This document shows, one piece after another, positions 63,467 to 64,000 of a DNA stretch of 64,000 nucleotides; within the stretch, counting starts at the first letter, position 1, and each line of letters begins with the position of its first letter. The DNA lies in assembly GCF_003575965.1 (NCBI RefSeq), contig NZ_QWJJ01000004.1:62001-126000 (forward strand), read 5' to 3'. Below the pieces are notes generated by a model. That model was not told the DNA's origin. It saw only the letters and a list, made by a program, of their open reading frames with translations, and made no database searches. Source of the stretch: Pseudooceanicola sediminis. GTDB lineage: Bacteria; Pseudomonadota; Alphaproteobacteria; Rhodobacterales; Rhodobacteraceae. The translations under genes and the position numbers were made by a program.

Positions 63467-63492
63467 AAAAAAGCGCCCCCGAAGGGGCGCTT
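63467..63492 (-). terminator. Terminator after the upstream tRNA-Asp
   Basis: On the minus strand AAGCGCCCC-TTCG-GGGGCGCTT with a 9-bp stem and TTCG loop, then TTTT (63467-63470). Ends the transcript of the 63506-63582 tRNA, so the two tRNA genes are separate units. Confidence 0.88.
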
Positions 63493-63505
63493 CATATCAC
63501 GGCAA

Positions 63506-63582
63506 TGGCGCGGTTGACGGGGCTCGAACCCGCGACCCCCGGCGTGACAGGCCGGTACTCTAACCAACTGAGCTACAACCGC
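63506..63582 (-). tRNA. tRNA-Asp (GTC), copy 2
   Basis: Sequence identical to copy 1 over all 77 bases, 249 bases away. Same anticodon GTC and encoded CCA. Confidence 0.97.
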
Positions 63583-63717
63583 GCAGTTGCCGTGGAGCGC
63601 GTTCTATGGCGAGGGGTCGCAGCCGTCAAGCGGGAATTTCCCCCGTTGTGAAACTTCCTGCATCGGGGGCGCCCCCTTGCCCGCCAACCCATTGGAACGT
63701 GGCAGCTTTTTACCGTC

Positions 63718-64000
63718 TCAGACCAGCGGCGCAATGGTCATGGCATCAACACAGACCAGCCCATGCGCGGCGGCAAAGGCCCGCGCCTCGGTGTCGCTCG
63801 GCGTGGCGCCCTCGGCCCCGATCATCGAACATAGCGCCGCAACCGGGGGCAGCCCTGCGGCCCTCAGCAAGGCCAGCGCGCAGTCGGCCTGCCCCCTCGT
63901 GTCGCCTTCGCTGATCTGGGGAAAGATATGTCCCGGCGTAACAATCATGTCGCCGGTTTCACACTCGGTCGCCGCCCGGATCGTGCGTGCCCGGTCCGCC
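63718..64000 (-). CDS. ribB: 3,4-dihydroxy-2-butanone-4-phosphate synthase, 5'-truncated
   Basis: Riboflavin-pathway enzyme making the four-carbon precursor from ribulose-5-phosphate. The visible C-terminal 93 residues, open to the window edge, read ADRARTIRAATECETGDMI then TPGHIFP, then G(D)TRGQADCALALLRAAGLPP and ATPSDTEARAFAAAHGLVCV, matching RibB segments RPGHVFPL, GHTEA and the MARxPxLxxFAxxH end, though several are divergent (GQAD for GHTE, GAEGATPS for NDDGTMAR). The end lies just before the tRNA-Asp gene. Whether a GTP cyclohydrolase II domain is fused N-terminally cannot be seen. The changed GHTE/DDGT motifs suggest a divergent, perhaps inactive, paralogue. Confidence 0.7.
   Translation of the reverse strand, partial: ADRARTIRAATECETGDMIVTPGHIFPQISEGDTRGQADCALALLRAAGLPPVAALCSMIGAEGATPSDTEARAFAAAHGLVCVDAMTIAPLV

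Overview
The window looks like a chromosomal segment of a high-GC alphaproteobacterium of the Rhodobacterales (Roseobacter/Paracoccaceae type). Evidence: a circularly permuted two-piece tmRNA with the tag ANDNRAPMALAA, an alpha-type SspB adaptor, the zwf-pgl-pgi order, two tripartite TRAP transporters, an RTX-Hint protein and a PhaAB-type fused Mrp antiporter subunit. I see no prophage, insertion sequence, CRISPR array or rRNA. Most very long ORFs lying opposite real genes are GC-driven shadows.

Layout. 1-9.5 kb is central metabolism: the 3' end of enolase, a DUF2798 membrane protein, a DUF985 cupin, the sugar-phosphate operon zwf-pgl-pgi (minus strand), and anmK divergent from tyrS. 9.8-10.2 kb is the tmRNA. 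10.3-17.2 kb holds a THUMP RNA methyltransferase, a chromate transporter, SspB, a PmtA-like methyltransferase, fumC and a three-gene overlapping unit (DUF4169, ribbon-helix-helix, MobA-like). 17.2-22.5 kb has the RTX-Hint protein behind a long AT-rich leader, a copper ATPase divergent from cueR with a textbook CueR operator, and clpS. 22.6-28.6 kb is the mrp (pha) cation/proton antiporter operon AB-C-D-E-F-G. 29.2-36 kb holds a cobalamin riboswitch ahead of a MetE-like methyltransferase, a NhaP-type antiporter with a cyclic-nucleotide domain, and a fold-type I Orn/Lys/Arg decarboxylase.

36.2-60.3 kb is catabolic. A minus-strand unit joins an acyl-CoA ligase, an enoyl-CoA hydratase-like protein, an SDR and a TRAP transporter, with a divergent MarR regulator; it looks like uptake plus CoA-dependent breakdown of an organic acid. 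A second minus-strand unit joins a TRAP transporter, a cupin, an IclR regulator, hydantoinase/oxoprolinase subunits A and B and an HpcH/HpaI aldolase. A plus-strand unit joins an IPNS-like 2-oxoglutarate oxygenase, a polyamine-type ABC importer, a GntR regulator and a D-2-hydroxyacid dehydrogenase; a nucleoside hydrolase is divergent to it. 60.8-64 kb carries a radical SAM/DUF4130 DNA-repair pair, two identical tRNA-Asp genes and the 3' end of ribB.

Two non-coding themes stand out. First, a dispersed repeat of about 115 bp with 11-bp-spaced GATACCG motifs occurs three times, each time between convergent genes (1.1, 43.5 and 63.1 kb). Second, short imperfect tandem repeats (11-27 bp units, 2-4 copies) occupy many intergenic gaps.
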